Below are positions 16,039 to 25,020 of a stretch of 64,000 nt of DNA, in pieces. The number at the start of each line of letters is the position of its first letter. Within the stretch, counting starts at the first letter, position 1. This stretch comes from Symbiodinium natans (lineage: Eukaryota; Sar; Dinophyceae; Suessiales; Symbiodiniaceae): NCBI GenBank assembly GCA_905221605.1, contig CAJNDS010002548.1:215001-279000 (forward strand), read 5' to 3'. A program made the translations under genes and the position numbers. The notes beneath the pieces were generated by a model, which saw only the letters and a program-made list of their open reading frames with translations, had not been told where the DNA came from and did no database searches.

Positions 16039-19000
16039 ATGTCCGCAGAGGTTGCAGGTCAGGCCGAGGGCGTCACCCTCCTCGAGGCGATCGAAGGTGG
16101 TGACGTTCCCTATCCCGAGCGGATGAGCTACGTCGCTTGGCTTAAGTGGCGTAGGGAGACCGGCAGTCGTCCGCTGTCCAAGCGGGATGGGGTTAGCACA
16201 ACGCCAGAGCAGGAGGCGGCTCTCTGGCGAAAGGTCATGAAGTTCCTCCACGACGCCGAAGGCGAGGACGAGGAGGAAGAGGAAGAAGAAGAGGACTCGG
16301 AGCTAGTCCCTGAGGCCTCGGGCGCTGGAGGCGACAGTCCGCCGCGGGTGGACGTCAGCGCCGCGGCTAGGGAGCTGGCCATGGTCCCTACCGGTGCTGC
16401 CTATGTCCCTGCTACGGCACCAGGGTCCCGCCCGGCGGGACCGTCCGGTCCGCCGTCGACAGCAGGTTCAGTGCCAGGCACCGCAGAGGGCTTGCAGGCG
16501 GAGCTGCGCGCGATTTTCCGTCCAGACCAGGAACCGGTCGCGGACTACTTGACGCGCGTTTCGCGGATTGTCCTCGCGCTCAAAGCGCATGGAGTCACGG
16601 TGAGCTCCCGTGACCTTGACGCCTTGAGCACCAAAGCCACCCTCCTTGCGGATGAGTTCTCGAAGATCGGCGGGGACTGGCATCCGACAAAGATGGTCCG
16701 TCGGCTGCGGACCAGGTTCTCGGTCGCGGCTTTGCGCGGTGGCGAGGACCCCGAAGACGCAGAGGAGATTCAGCGTGAAATCCAATGCATCGGGGAGCTT
16801 ATCCTCGCGCTAGGGGGAAAAGAAAGCTCGAGCCAAGAGAAGGTTTGGAGCTCCCCGTCCGATGTGCCAGTCGAAGCCGTGGGGCCGCGTTCCCCAGGGC
16901 TCCCACAGCCTGCGACTGCAAGTGGGTTGGGGGTAGGTTTGGACCGTGGAGGTTTGCACACTGCCGAGGTTGCAGGTGGTCCTTCCGCGGCCCGTGACCT
17001 GGGCGCGACGGACGGCGATTCCCCTTTGCGCGCAAAGCTCGCGGCGCTGGAGATGGAGATAGAAGCCCTGAAGCGAGGTTCAGACGGCGGAGGTTCGCAG
17101 ACCGGGTCCCAAAACCCGGCGGGCGATTTCGCCGCCGCACTCGCCGCCCAAACTGAAGCGCTGAAAGAAGCGTTAGCGCAGAGGGGCGGGCAAAGCTCCA
17201 TAACGACGGTCAAAACTGACCTCACGTGGCCGACGCTGACCGACGACAAATCGGACGCGCGAGACGTTGTCCTGTTCTACGAGGAGTTCGAGGACGTCTG
17301 CGCGCTCGCCAACAACTGTCGCGGTATGAGTGCGCGCGAGAAGCTGCTAGCGCTACGCGGGCGCTGCCGCGGCTCGCGCATGAAGACGTACACGAACGCC
17401 TACCGCGCAGCGTGGAAGTCGGGAGAGGTTCTCTCCGACCCACAGGCAGTGTACGACCGCATCAAGAACAAGCACTTGATGTTCGGGGAATCGCGGGAGG
17501 AAAGAGAAGTCCGCGTGGATGGTGAGCATGCCTCCCTCGCTAAGGGCAAGCTCACAGGCCACCAATTCGAGCCTTTGTTTGAGGCATCGATCGCGGACCT
17601 TGAGGCGGTGGGTCTTGGGAAGACCCCACGAGAGTTGTATCTCTCGTACCTCCGCAAGATGCCCCCGTATCTCCAAAAGGAGATACGTAACGACAAGCGG
17701 TTGTGGCCCGGCGATCCCAAGGACGGCGGGCTGAGAGGGCCGCAGACTTGGGAGGAGAGCCACAAAGTCGTCTTGGAGTACGAACAGAGGGAAGCAGCGC
17801 ACCGTGCTGTTTCCCACTCTGTGTACTCCACGACCGGCTCTCCAAGCGCGGACCCGTCGGTCGCGCTAGCCGAGGCTCAGAAGGAGATTCGGAGCCTCAA
17901 GGCCGCCGCTAAGGCTGCTGCGAAGGGAGCAGCTGCCGCGGCCAAGGCTGGCGCGGATCAGACGTTTGCCGCTGCGTCGAAGGGAGCTGGCAAAGGAGCG
18001 GACAAGAAGATCTGCTTCCACTTTCGCGACCACGGGAATTGCCCGAAAGGGGATGCCTGCCCGTACAGCCACGACAAGGAGCTTCGCAGAAAAGCTCTCG
18101 CGGCCAAGAAGGGTGACCAAACCTTTGCCACGGCGAAAGGCAAGGGCAAGGGGAAGGGAGGTGGCAAGGCAAAGGCCAGCGCTAAGCCTAAGGCTGCGGC
18201 CAAAGGCGCGGCAAAGCCACCAGGCACTGTTTGCCCCTTTTTCTCCAAGAATGGGTCGTGCAAGAAAGGAGCCAGCTGCGACATGGTCCACAACCTGACG
18301 ACCTCAGGAGGGACGCCGGCCTTGCCTGCCAACTGGGCCGCGCCCTCCGGGGCTTCCATGTCCAACCCCTTCGCCGCGTTCAGTGTCCAGATAGGCAGCT
18401 CAGGCGTCCAGGCAGGCGTCTCAGGAGCCGCAGGACGCGCCGCGGTGCAGCAGCACGCGCTTCCGTTGAGCAAGGGCGGGCGGGACAAGTTCGCCACCCT
18501 GGACGATCTGCCGAAGGACTGGTGGAACCTGGCGGACAACGAGCCAGGAGGCTACCAGTACAGAACGGTAGTCCAGGTGCTCGACCGTAAGGTCGAGTGC
18601 ATGCTCGACGGATGCGCCGGCGCAAACCACGTGACCGAGGAACTTGTGGTGGGCATGATGAACCGGGCTGCAGAGCTGGGGATCGGTACCGAAGATCCCG
18701 GCTTCCCGGTCGTGAGACTCGAGAAGTGGGTCCACCCCGAATATGTGCATGGCATTGCTTCGGGAGCCCCCGTTCCTCTGAAGGGGGCAGCAGTCTTGCG
18801 CGTCACGCTGCTGGAAGGCAGGACGGCGGACGACTGTCGCCCCAACACTGAAATTTTCGTGCGATGCAAAATCGCAGCCAGGGGGACGTCCGATTGGCAC
18901 GGACTGATCCTCGGCGGCAGAGCGTTGGACTGCGCCGGAAGGATGGGCCTGGGCTTCAGGCCGGGTCCCGACTTTCACGTCCTCGACACGCTGGGAATCA

Positions 19001-22000
19001 GGATGCCCAGGTGCGAGGATCACAGCAAGACCCGGAAGGACAGGGCCTACGCCTTCGAAGCGCGGTTGTCGAGCCTGGACGACGCGTCATGCACCGAGCC
19101 TGGGGGCGGAAGCCGGGAGCTCCTCCGCTACGACGGGGAAGAGCCTCTCGAGCTCTCGCCAGGCGACGGGGTGCTGGTGCCTGTCGTTCGGGAGCAAGGA
19201 GTCTCCGCAGAGGGATCCCTGTCCGAGGTGGTGCTTCCGGTGGAGTGCGGGGTCGAGGCCGTACCAGGCCTTTGGCCCACAGGAGAGGGAAAGGGGTTTG
19301 TGCTGCTCGCAGCCCAAGAGTGCGATCACTCTCTCCAGCCGGGCGAGGTTGTTGCGGAAGTGCGTTCCGGCCTCGTTAGCACTGCGGCCTGTGGTTGTGG
19401 CGCGGTTGAGACGGTGTTCGAGTCGGAGCCGTCTCCGCAGGCATGTGCGGATTGTGGGGTCGCCGTTGCATCGGTTGACCACGACCCGTGCTTTGCTTGC
19501 GGGTCCGCGTCCAGGGCCGCGGCAAGAAGCTTCCAAGGTTGTTCCTCGTGTGCGCGGTCCTTTGGGCGGCTGCGTACCGGCGCCAGGATCGGTGTGCTAT
19601 CGGTCCTTGCTGCGGTGACTGTTCTCGCTTCGGTGTGGGGCGGGAGCGGCCCAGTTGGGCGCCCTGTTGAGGAGCCTGGAGTGCTTTCTTGCTTGGACCA
19701 CCTTCCAAGCGTCGACAGCTGGTGGGAGGCGCCAGGTGGTTACGCGTCTGTGTGGGGTAGGCGCCCTGCGCAGAAGGACCTCGGGACTCTGGCGGTCGAG
19801 AAGGCGCCTTACGAAACGTGCTTGCTTCAGCGCGTGGGTGAGGAGTGGCGTCTCTGGGACACGAGGGATTTGCGTGTGGCGGAAAGCGTTGCGTGCAGCG
19901 ATGAGGTTCCTGTCACCGAACGCCTCGCGGTCTTTAGGACGCGCAAGGGGCCACGCTGGGCTGGCTGGCGTGAGGGATCGGCCACTGCTGGGAGAGGCGC
20001 AAGTGACGCTGTTCGCCCAGCAGACGCGGTCGATACGGCGCGCTGCCCGAGCTATCATATCGTGGAGAGCTGGGACATCGAGAAGATGATCGAAGAGCCT
20101 CCAACGGACTACTATTATGAGAAGCTCGCGGCAGATATGCGCGCCCGGCACCCTAAAGCGTGCCCGCACCTCCTCGACCACCTCGTTTCCTTAGAGGGTT
20201 TCCTAGATAAGTCAATCTTGTTTGGGTTCTCCTTTGGAATCAGCAAGGCCGAAGTTTGTGTCTCCAAAGGCAAGCTCCTGGGACACAACATTGGGCGGGA
20301 CGGGAGTTCGCCTGACGAAGAGCGTTGTCAGGCGGTGATTGACTTTCCCCCGCTCTGGGAGAAGCTTCACATTCAGCAATTTTTGGGTTGCGCAAATTGG
20401 TTGCGCGGCTACCTGCCTGTTGAGTATGGGCACGCAGCCAAGATTTTAGGGCAGTGGCAGAAGCCAGGCGCCGTCTTTCCTGAAGGCGGGCTGGGCTCAG
20501 CCGCCACCGAGGGTTGCAAAGCCTTTAAAGCGATTAAGCGCATGATGCAGAACCGCATCAATTTGGCTACCTTCGATGAGGCCTCTGCTGCGGATGGGTC
20601 GTGTCCCCTTGAGCAGATCGCGGATGCGTCGGGCATCGCGGTAGGGGGCAGCGTCGTGCAGATGACGCGTGACTTGAGTCAGCTCAAAGTGCTTATGACG
20701 CACTCAAAGAGCTTGACCCCCGCGCAGCAAAACTGGCCGCCCTTGATACAGGAGGCGTTTGCCCAGCTCGAGGTAAAGCGGGCGACACGCCGCATGTTTG
20801 GCTCTATTCGGACTCTGTGTTGGACAGATCATGCCAACCTTACCCGAGCGCAAACATCGGACATCGGAATGGATCCGAAGCTCGTCCGGTGGGTTGCGGA
20901 AATCCTTATGGATGGGTCCGAAATAAGGAGCCTTAGCGGTCGCTCAGCGACGCTGGGTGACAGTTTTAGCCGCAATCCCAAAGATCGGGATGCGCTCCTT
21001 GCGGCGAGGACGAAAGACCTCGAGGGCCTGTCGGGCCAACTCCGAGGTTTCGACCTGGACCAGTACCTCGGAGAGGGTACTGAGGGTGATGGACCCGTGC
21101 CCTGGGCGGTCGGCAATGACGCCGTCCCAGAGCCTGCGGGCCGTGTCCAGGCCGCGGCTGTGCCGATGTGCGTCGTCGCAGCCCTTCCGGTGCGCGTCAT
21201 GGTTGTCTTTGACTACGCGCGTTGGAAAGAGCAGGACGCAGAGCTGACTGAGATCAGGCGCGTCTTCCAAGCGAGCCTCCCTGGAGTTTCTGTGGCTGTC
21301 AGGGGTTGTTGGGGTCCGTTTGAGGATACCGACGGGCTTGCCTCGCATTTTGATTGCGGGGCCGGCAGGCTCGCAGGGACCAAGAAGATCAAGCGGATCA
21401 GGGTCGACTTGCTCACTTCGTGTGCCAAGGTTCTTAGGGAAGCTTCGGGGTTTCGTCCGCAGTTCCTCGTAGGACTTGGGCAAGGCGGGCTGGTCACAGC
21501 CGTCCTTAGGTGGCCTTTGGTTGTTGAGCTTACGCTCCAAGCAAGGAACCTGCAGCGCAAAGAAGCTAGGGCTGTAGGAGAGGCTTGGGCAGGCATCAAG
21601 GCTATCTGGGCGGTGCGGCCACGCCTTTGGCGCACGCAGCAAGGCCACTTGGAAGTGGCCGAGGCTTGTCCGGAACTCAAGAAGGATTTTCCGGAGCCTC
21701 CCCTGCGAGGTTTTGGGATCGTAGGGAAGCAGGCATTGGGGGCGGAGGTTCTGCGGTCCTTGAGGCTGGACGCGGTTCGTTCCATCGATGATGCCAGCAT
21801 TAGAGGGATGCTGGACGAACCGTCACGACCCCTCTGGGACCATGAGGGTCTATGCATCTGCGGCAAGCGGACCTACCTGTTTTCTCGCTGCCCCGCCTGC
21901 ATCGAGAAAGAGGCAGTCGATACCTCGGTGGAGATAGCCGAGCGGGAGGAGCCCGAACCTCCGCTTGAGGGCGACCTTGAGGCCCATGAGGTGGGCCTAG

Positions 22001-25000
22001 AGGTCAACTCCGTCCTCGCAACCTTGGATAGGACAGGAGGTTTAGTTAGGGTTCGGTCCTCAACCATCCAGCAATGGGCGGTAGGGTTCAGGACTACGCC
22101 CAAAGATGCTCCAGTTCCCACAGCATATGGCATGCTGAGTGGGAAAATATGGAAGAAGAGCCATTCCATGAAGCTCAGCCTCGGCTCCCAGCACAAGGAT
22201 CTTTCCAAGTGGGGCGATGTGAAGCCCTACTGGACCACATGGGTGGTTAGAGAAGATGGTGCTGTGGTGGCGGGGCATAACTGCTCGCCCCTGGATGCGG
22301 TTCAGGGCGACATCGTCGTGCATTGGTCGTCAGTGGTGAACTGGCACGGCCACAGACATGTCGTGAATGAGCAGTGCGAAGTGCTCTGGAGGTCTGAGGG
22401 CAAAGAGGTTGCCTTAGACCCCGCCTTCGGCAAACTGATAGCCCTTGAGGGTAGGGTTACTCAGGTCATTGGCTGGCGGGCAACCGGAGAAGCCTCGGAT
22501 CCCCGCGGTTCTACCCGGCAGGCGTCAAGGGTCCTTGCTCAATTCTCTGCGTCCAATGAGGGCGTAGAAGGGCATTGGACCGCGGGCGCTATCAGTCGCG
22601 GGAAGAATGCCAATGAGTGCAAGCTGAAGGGCAGAGTTTTGGCGTTTATGGGTGAGGAGCACAAGGGCCCTGCTGTGGTTCTAGAGCTCGTCAGCCATAG
22701 CCCTATCCTGTGCATTTGGGACCATTCCTCAACCAAGGTCAAGGTCGAGTTTAAGGGCGGTGTTCCGTCTTTGAGCCTGGTCGCGGGGGAGGACGAAAAT
22801 CGTCGTGAACAGCTTGCGGTCGAGGCAAGGGACGCGGCGAACATTTCGGAGTTCCGAGTCACGGGATCCCTTCGTACGGCGTGGTACGAGGGTCAGCGGC
22901 GCGATCCCTCATTGGCGGGCTCGATTCGCAAGCCAGAGCCGCCAATGGAGATATCCGGAGACGGGTTGCTCGAGCGCGAGGTGACCCTCAGGACGGGTCA
23001 GACCGTCGTTGTCCCAGTGGTTCCCAACGGGGCTGCGGGCGCGAATGGGGTGACCTGGCGCCGCGCTTGCTACAATTCAGTCCACTGTGGAGTGCTTGGG
23101 GCCCATAGGTCTGCCGAGGTCACCATCAAGCTGCTGGAGAGGGCAGTCTGGTGGCCCGATTTGGAGAAAGATGTGCGGACCTGGGTCGCCAAGTGTCTCG
23201 CCTGCTTAAAAGGCCGCTCTCGACCGACGAAGGTTGAAGCTCGTGCGGTCAAGTGTGGCGCCGAGACGTGCTGGCAGGAAGTCAGCGTGGACTGTGAAGG
23301 TCCGAACCGAGAGGACAGGGAGGGGCATAGGTACTCGCTTACGTACTTTGATTGCCTCAGTCATGCTGTCCTCCTCGAGCCGATGAGGTCTCTGACTCAT
23401 GCGGAAGTCAGGAGGGCGTTCGTGCGCTGTGTGCTTCGCAGCAGGACGATCCCGAGCCTCATCAGGTCGGACAGAGGGCCAGAGTTCAAGAACGCGCTCA
23501 TGGCAGAACTCAGCGCGATGCTTGGGACCGAGTGGCGGTTTAGCGCGCCCTTGAGGCCTTGTGAGTTGGGCGCAAACGAGCGAGTCCACCAAGAAGTTCA
23601 AAAGGTGCTGGGGGCGGTCGTCAGACAAGTCGGCGCCTCCCTTTCCGAAGCTTGGTCGGATTGGCTCGTGGTGGCGGAGTACGTCATAGACAACACTCCG
23701 GGACCCCACGGGTATACCCCGAGGGACCTAGAGCGGAGCTGGTCGCTCGCTCTACCACTTGAAAAGGACGTCCTGCGAGACGCCTTGCAGTTTGAACCCA
23801 TCTCTGATTGGGCTCGGAGCCAGTTCAAACAGTTCTCGGAGCTAGCTGCTGCGGTCCGGGAGCACTGGACGCGGTCTTCAGAAGCGCGGGCGAAACTTGC
23901 AAACCGTCATAGGCGCACTGTGGACCTTAAACCAGGCGACCGAGTGGTCTGGAACGCTCCGAGGGCCCGTTCAGAGGGGGCGGGGCGTGTGCCTTGGAAA
24001 CCGGGTCTGACCGGCCCCTGGCGCGTGTTGGAAGTCAAGGGCCACAGGCTCACCTTGGAGCCCGTGTCGATGGAGTCGGGGGGTACTTCTTCCGCCCGGC
24101 GCGGCCCGATGGAGGCGCACGCAGAAGACTGCATTCTTGTTCCTGCGGATGCAGATGGCGCGGAATCCCGCGAGCCGGTCGTCTTTGAGGACGATGGAAC
24201 CGGCGGGGACGACTTGTCTCGCCCCAGCCTAGAGCAGCAGGTTCAAGGCGACGCCAAGCAGGTGGAGTTCACGCTGACCAGGCGCGGGAGGGACTTCGTC
24301 CTCCGCCTTGGTGACCGCATTGCCTATCGGGGTGTAGGTGGAGGCCCGAAGGTGTGCAGGTTAGGGCGGGTCACGCAGGTGGATGCGGCCCGTGCGCAGG
24401 TCGGCGTCCATCGCTATCTCCCCGACGCCAGCGGGGTTCGCGTCAAATGGCGGCTTGCATATATCGCCGAGGACGGAGCGCTCACGCTTTCAGAAGGGAC
24501 CCGTCCGGCCCACGAAGCGGTTTCTGTGAAGGAAATCATTTCCAAAATCGACCTAAACCGCGACGGCGTGCTTGCTGCAGCCTCGGCCAGAAAGTTGGAT
24601 AAGGGAGCGTATTCGTTGCAGGACCGGACGCTCGAGCGAGCGTCTCGCGCCGGCACGGGTGTACTCTCGATCCGAGAGGCCCTCGCGGACCTCTTGGTCG
24701 CGGAACCCCGCGTGTTGCAGCCTAGGGCTTCCCCAGAGTCGGGTGCTGTCGAAAGTTGGTTCCGGCAGTATTTCCTTGGTGGGGTTGCCGATGTCTTAGA
24801 GGTTGCTTGGGGTGACGCGGTCGTTTCCGACGCGGCTAAGAGGCACGGGTACAGGGTTGTTCCCGCCTTTGTGCAAGGCAAGCAGGCCTACGGGATCACC
24901 TGGAACCTGGCCGCGGAAGAGCACTTAGAGGCCATTAGCGGCGCCGTTCTGCGGACAGAGCCGAAGGTGCTCGTGATTGGGCTTGAGGGCAAGAATGTGC

Positions 25001-25020
25001 CCCGGCTTTCCTCCAGCTAG
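16039..25020 (+). CDS. element 1 polyprotein: Gag-CCCH-protease-RT thumb/RNase H-integrase
   Basis: 2,993 codons from the ATG shared with element 2. Residues about 90-120 are acidic. A coiled coil (AKLAALEMEIEALKRG) lies near 330-350 and a Gag-like helical region near 395-560. CCCH fingers are at 659-678 and 732-751 (both C-x8-C-x5-C-x3-H). A protease-like domain has LDGCAGANHV, with the candidate catalytic D at 857. Cys pairs and a hydrophobic stretch (about 1150-1220) follow. RT thumb is near 1374-1475 (SKGKLLGHNIGRDGS, QQFLGCANWLRGYLP). RNase H is near 1490-1640 (D1529 in DASG, TDHANL, SATLGDSFSRNP). Integrase has H2349, H2356, C2386, C2389, then D2418, D2478 and E2514 (D-x35-E), then a GPWRV-like C-terminal domain. 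No RT palm lies before the thumb. The frame ends early through a 1-nt deletion near 25004. RNase H and integrase look intact. Confidence 0.85.
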   Translation: MSAEVAGQAEGVTLLEAIEGGDVPYPERMSYVAWLKWRRETGSRPLSKRDGVSTTPEQEAALWRKVMKFLHDAEGEDEEEEEEEEDSELVPEASGAGGDSPPRVDVSAAARELAMVPTGAAYVPATAPGSRPAGPSGPPSTAGSVPGTAEGLQAELRAIFRPDQEPVADYLTRVSRIVLALKAHGVTVSSRDLDALSTKATLLADEFSKIGGDWHPTKMVRRLRTRFSVAALRGGEDPEDAEEIQREIQCIGELILALGGKESSSQEKVWSSPSDVPVEAVGPRSPGLPQPATASGLGVGLDRGGLHTAEVAGGPSAARDLGATDGDSPLRAKLAALEMEIEALKRGSDGGGSQTGSQNPAGDFAAALAAQTEALKEALAQRGGQSSITTVKTDLTWPTLTDDKSDARDVVLFYEEFEDVCALANNCRGMSAREKLLALRGRCRGSRMKTYTNAYRAAWKSGEVLSDPQAVYDRIKNKHLMFGESREEREVRVDGEHASLAKGKLTGHQFEPLFEASIADLEAVGLGKTPRELYLSYLRKMPPYLQKEIRNDKRLWPGDPKDGGLRGPQTWEESHKVVLEYEQREAAHRAVSHSVYSTTGSPSADPSVALAEAQKEIRSLKAAAKAAAKGAAAAAKAGADQTFAAASKGAGKGADKKICFHFRDHGNCPKGDACPYSHDKELRRKALAAKKGDQTFATAKGKGKGKGGGKAKASAKPKAAAKGAAKPPGTVCPFFSKNGSCKKGASCDMVHNLTTSGGTPALPANWAAPSGASMSNPFAAFSVQIGSSGVQAGVSGAAGRAAVQQHALPLSKGGRDKFATLDDLPKDWWNLADNEPGGYQYRTVVQVLDRKVECMLDGCAGANHVTEELVVGMMNRAAELGIGTEDPGFPVVRLEKWVHPEYVHGIASGAPVPLKGAAVLRVTLLEGRTADDCRPNTEIFVRCKIAARGTSDWHGLILGGRALDCAGRMGLGFRPGPDFHVLDTLGIRMPRCEDHSKTRKDRAYAFEARLSSLDDASCTEPGGGSRELLRYDGEEPLELSPGDGVLVPVVREQGVSAEGSLSEVVLPVECGVEAVPGLWPTGEGKGFVLLAAQECDHSLQPGEVVAEVRSGLVSTAACGCGAVETVFESEPSPQACADCGVAVASVDHDPCFACGSASRAAARSFQGCSSCARSFGRLRTGARIGVLSVLAAVTVLASVWGGSGPVGRPVEEPGVLSCLDHLPSVDSWWEAPGGYASVWGRRPAQKDLGTLAVEKAPYETCLLQRVGEEWRLWDTRDLRVAESVACSDEVPVTERLAVFRTRKGPRWAGWREGSATAGRGASDAVRPADAVDTARCPSYHIVESWDIEKMIEEPPTDYYYEKLAADMRARHPKACPHLLDHLVSLEGFLDKSILFGFSFGISKAEVCVSKGKLLGHNIGRDGSSPDEERCQAVIDFPPLWEKLHIQQFLGCANWLRGYLPVEYGHAAKILGQWQKPGAVFPEGGLGSAATEGCKAFKAIKRMMQNRINLATFDEASAADGSCPLEQIADASGIAVGGSVVQMTRDLSQLKVLMTHSKSLTPAQQNWPPLIQEAFAQLEVKRATRRMFGSIRTLCWTDHANLTRAQTSDIGMDPKLVRWVAEILMDGSEIRSLSGRSATLGDSFSRNPKDRDALLAARTKDLEGLSGQLRGFDLDQYLGEGTEGDGPVPWAVGNDAVPEPAGRVQAAAVPMCVVAALPVRVMVVFDYARWKEQDAELTEIRRVFQASLPGVSVAVRGCWGPFEDTDGLASHFDCGAGRLAGTKKIKRIRVDLLTSCAKVLREASGFRPQFLVGLGQGGLVTAVLRWPLVVELTLQARNLQRKEARAVGEAWAGIKAIWAVRPRLWRTQQGHLEVAEACPELKKDFPEPPLRGFGIVGKQALGAEVLRSLRLDAVRSIDDASIRGMLDEPSRPLWDHEGLCICGKRTYLFSRCPACIEKEAVDTSVEIAEREEPEPPLEGDLEAHEVGLEVNSVLATLDRTGGLVRVRSSTIQQWAVGFRTTPKDAPVPTAYGMLSGKIWKKSHSMKLSLGSQHKDLSKWGDVKPYWTTWVVREDGAVVAGHNCSPLDAVQGDIVVHWSSVVNWHGHRHVVNEQCEVLWRSEGKEVALDPAFGKLIALEGRVTQVIGWRATGEASDPRGSTRQASRVLAQFSASNEGVEGHWTAGAISRGKNANECKLKGRVLAFMGEEHKGPAVVLELVSHSPILCIWDHSSTKVKVEFKGGVPSLSLVAGEDENRREQLAVEARDAANISEFRVTGSLRTAWYEGQRRDPSLAGSIRKPEPPMEISGDGLLEREVTLRTGQTVVVPVVPNGAAGANGVTWRRACYNSVHCGVLGAHRSAEVTIKLLERAVWWPDLEKDVRTWVAKCLACLKGRSRPTKVEARAVKCGAETCWQEVSVDCEGPNREDREGHRYSLTYFDCLSHAVLLEPMRSLTHAEVRRAFVRCVLRSRTIPSLIRSDRGPEFKNALMAELSAMLGTEWRFSAPLRPCELGANERVHQEVQKVLGAVVRQVGASLSEAWSDWLVVAEYVIDNTPGPHGYTPRDLERSWSLALPLEKDVLRDALQFEPISDWARSQFKQFSELAAAVREHWTRSSEARAKLANRHRRTVDLKPGDRVVWNAPRARSEGAGRVPWKPGLTGPWRVLEVKGHRLTLEPVSMESGGTSSARRGPMEAHAEDCILVPADADGAESREPVVFEDDGTGGDDLSRPSLEQQVQGDAKQVEFTLTRRGRDFVLRLGDRIAYRGVGGGPKVCRLGRVTQVDAARAQVGVHRYLPDASGVRVKWRLAYIAEDGALTLSEGTRPAHEAVSVKEIISKIDLNRDGVLAAASARKLDKGAYSLQDRTLERASRAGTGVLSIREALADLLVAEPRVLQPRASPESGAVESWFRQYFLGGVADVLEVAWGDAVVSDAAKRHGYRVVPAFVQGKQAYGITWNLAAEEHLEAISGAVLRTEPKVLVIGLEGKNVPRLSSS
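16986..17007 (+). repeat. covarying hairpin 2 (variable pair C-G)
   Basis: CGCGGCCC / GTGACCT / GGGCGCG within Gag coding sequence. Element 2 copy: 34911-34932. Confidence 0.75.
21134..21156 (+). repeat. covarying hairpin 3 (variable pair G-C)
   Basis: GCGGGCC / GTGTCCA / GGCCGC in the section between RNase H and integrase. Element 2 copy: 39061-39080. Confidence 0.7.

Noticed and set aside
17353-24881. Antisense ORFs of 100-230 codons over the LTR-element polyprotein
   Set aside because: GC-rich coding DNA leaves antisense frames open. They mirror the sense protein and show no own motif.
25004-25004. Programmed frameshift at the end of the first ORF of element 1
   Set aside because: Element 2 reads straight through the same place with one more G, so a deletion or read error in a G/C run is simpler.
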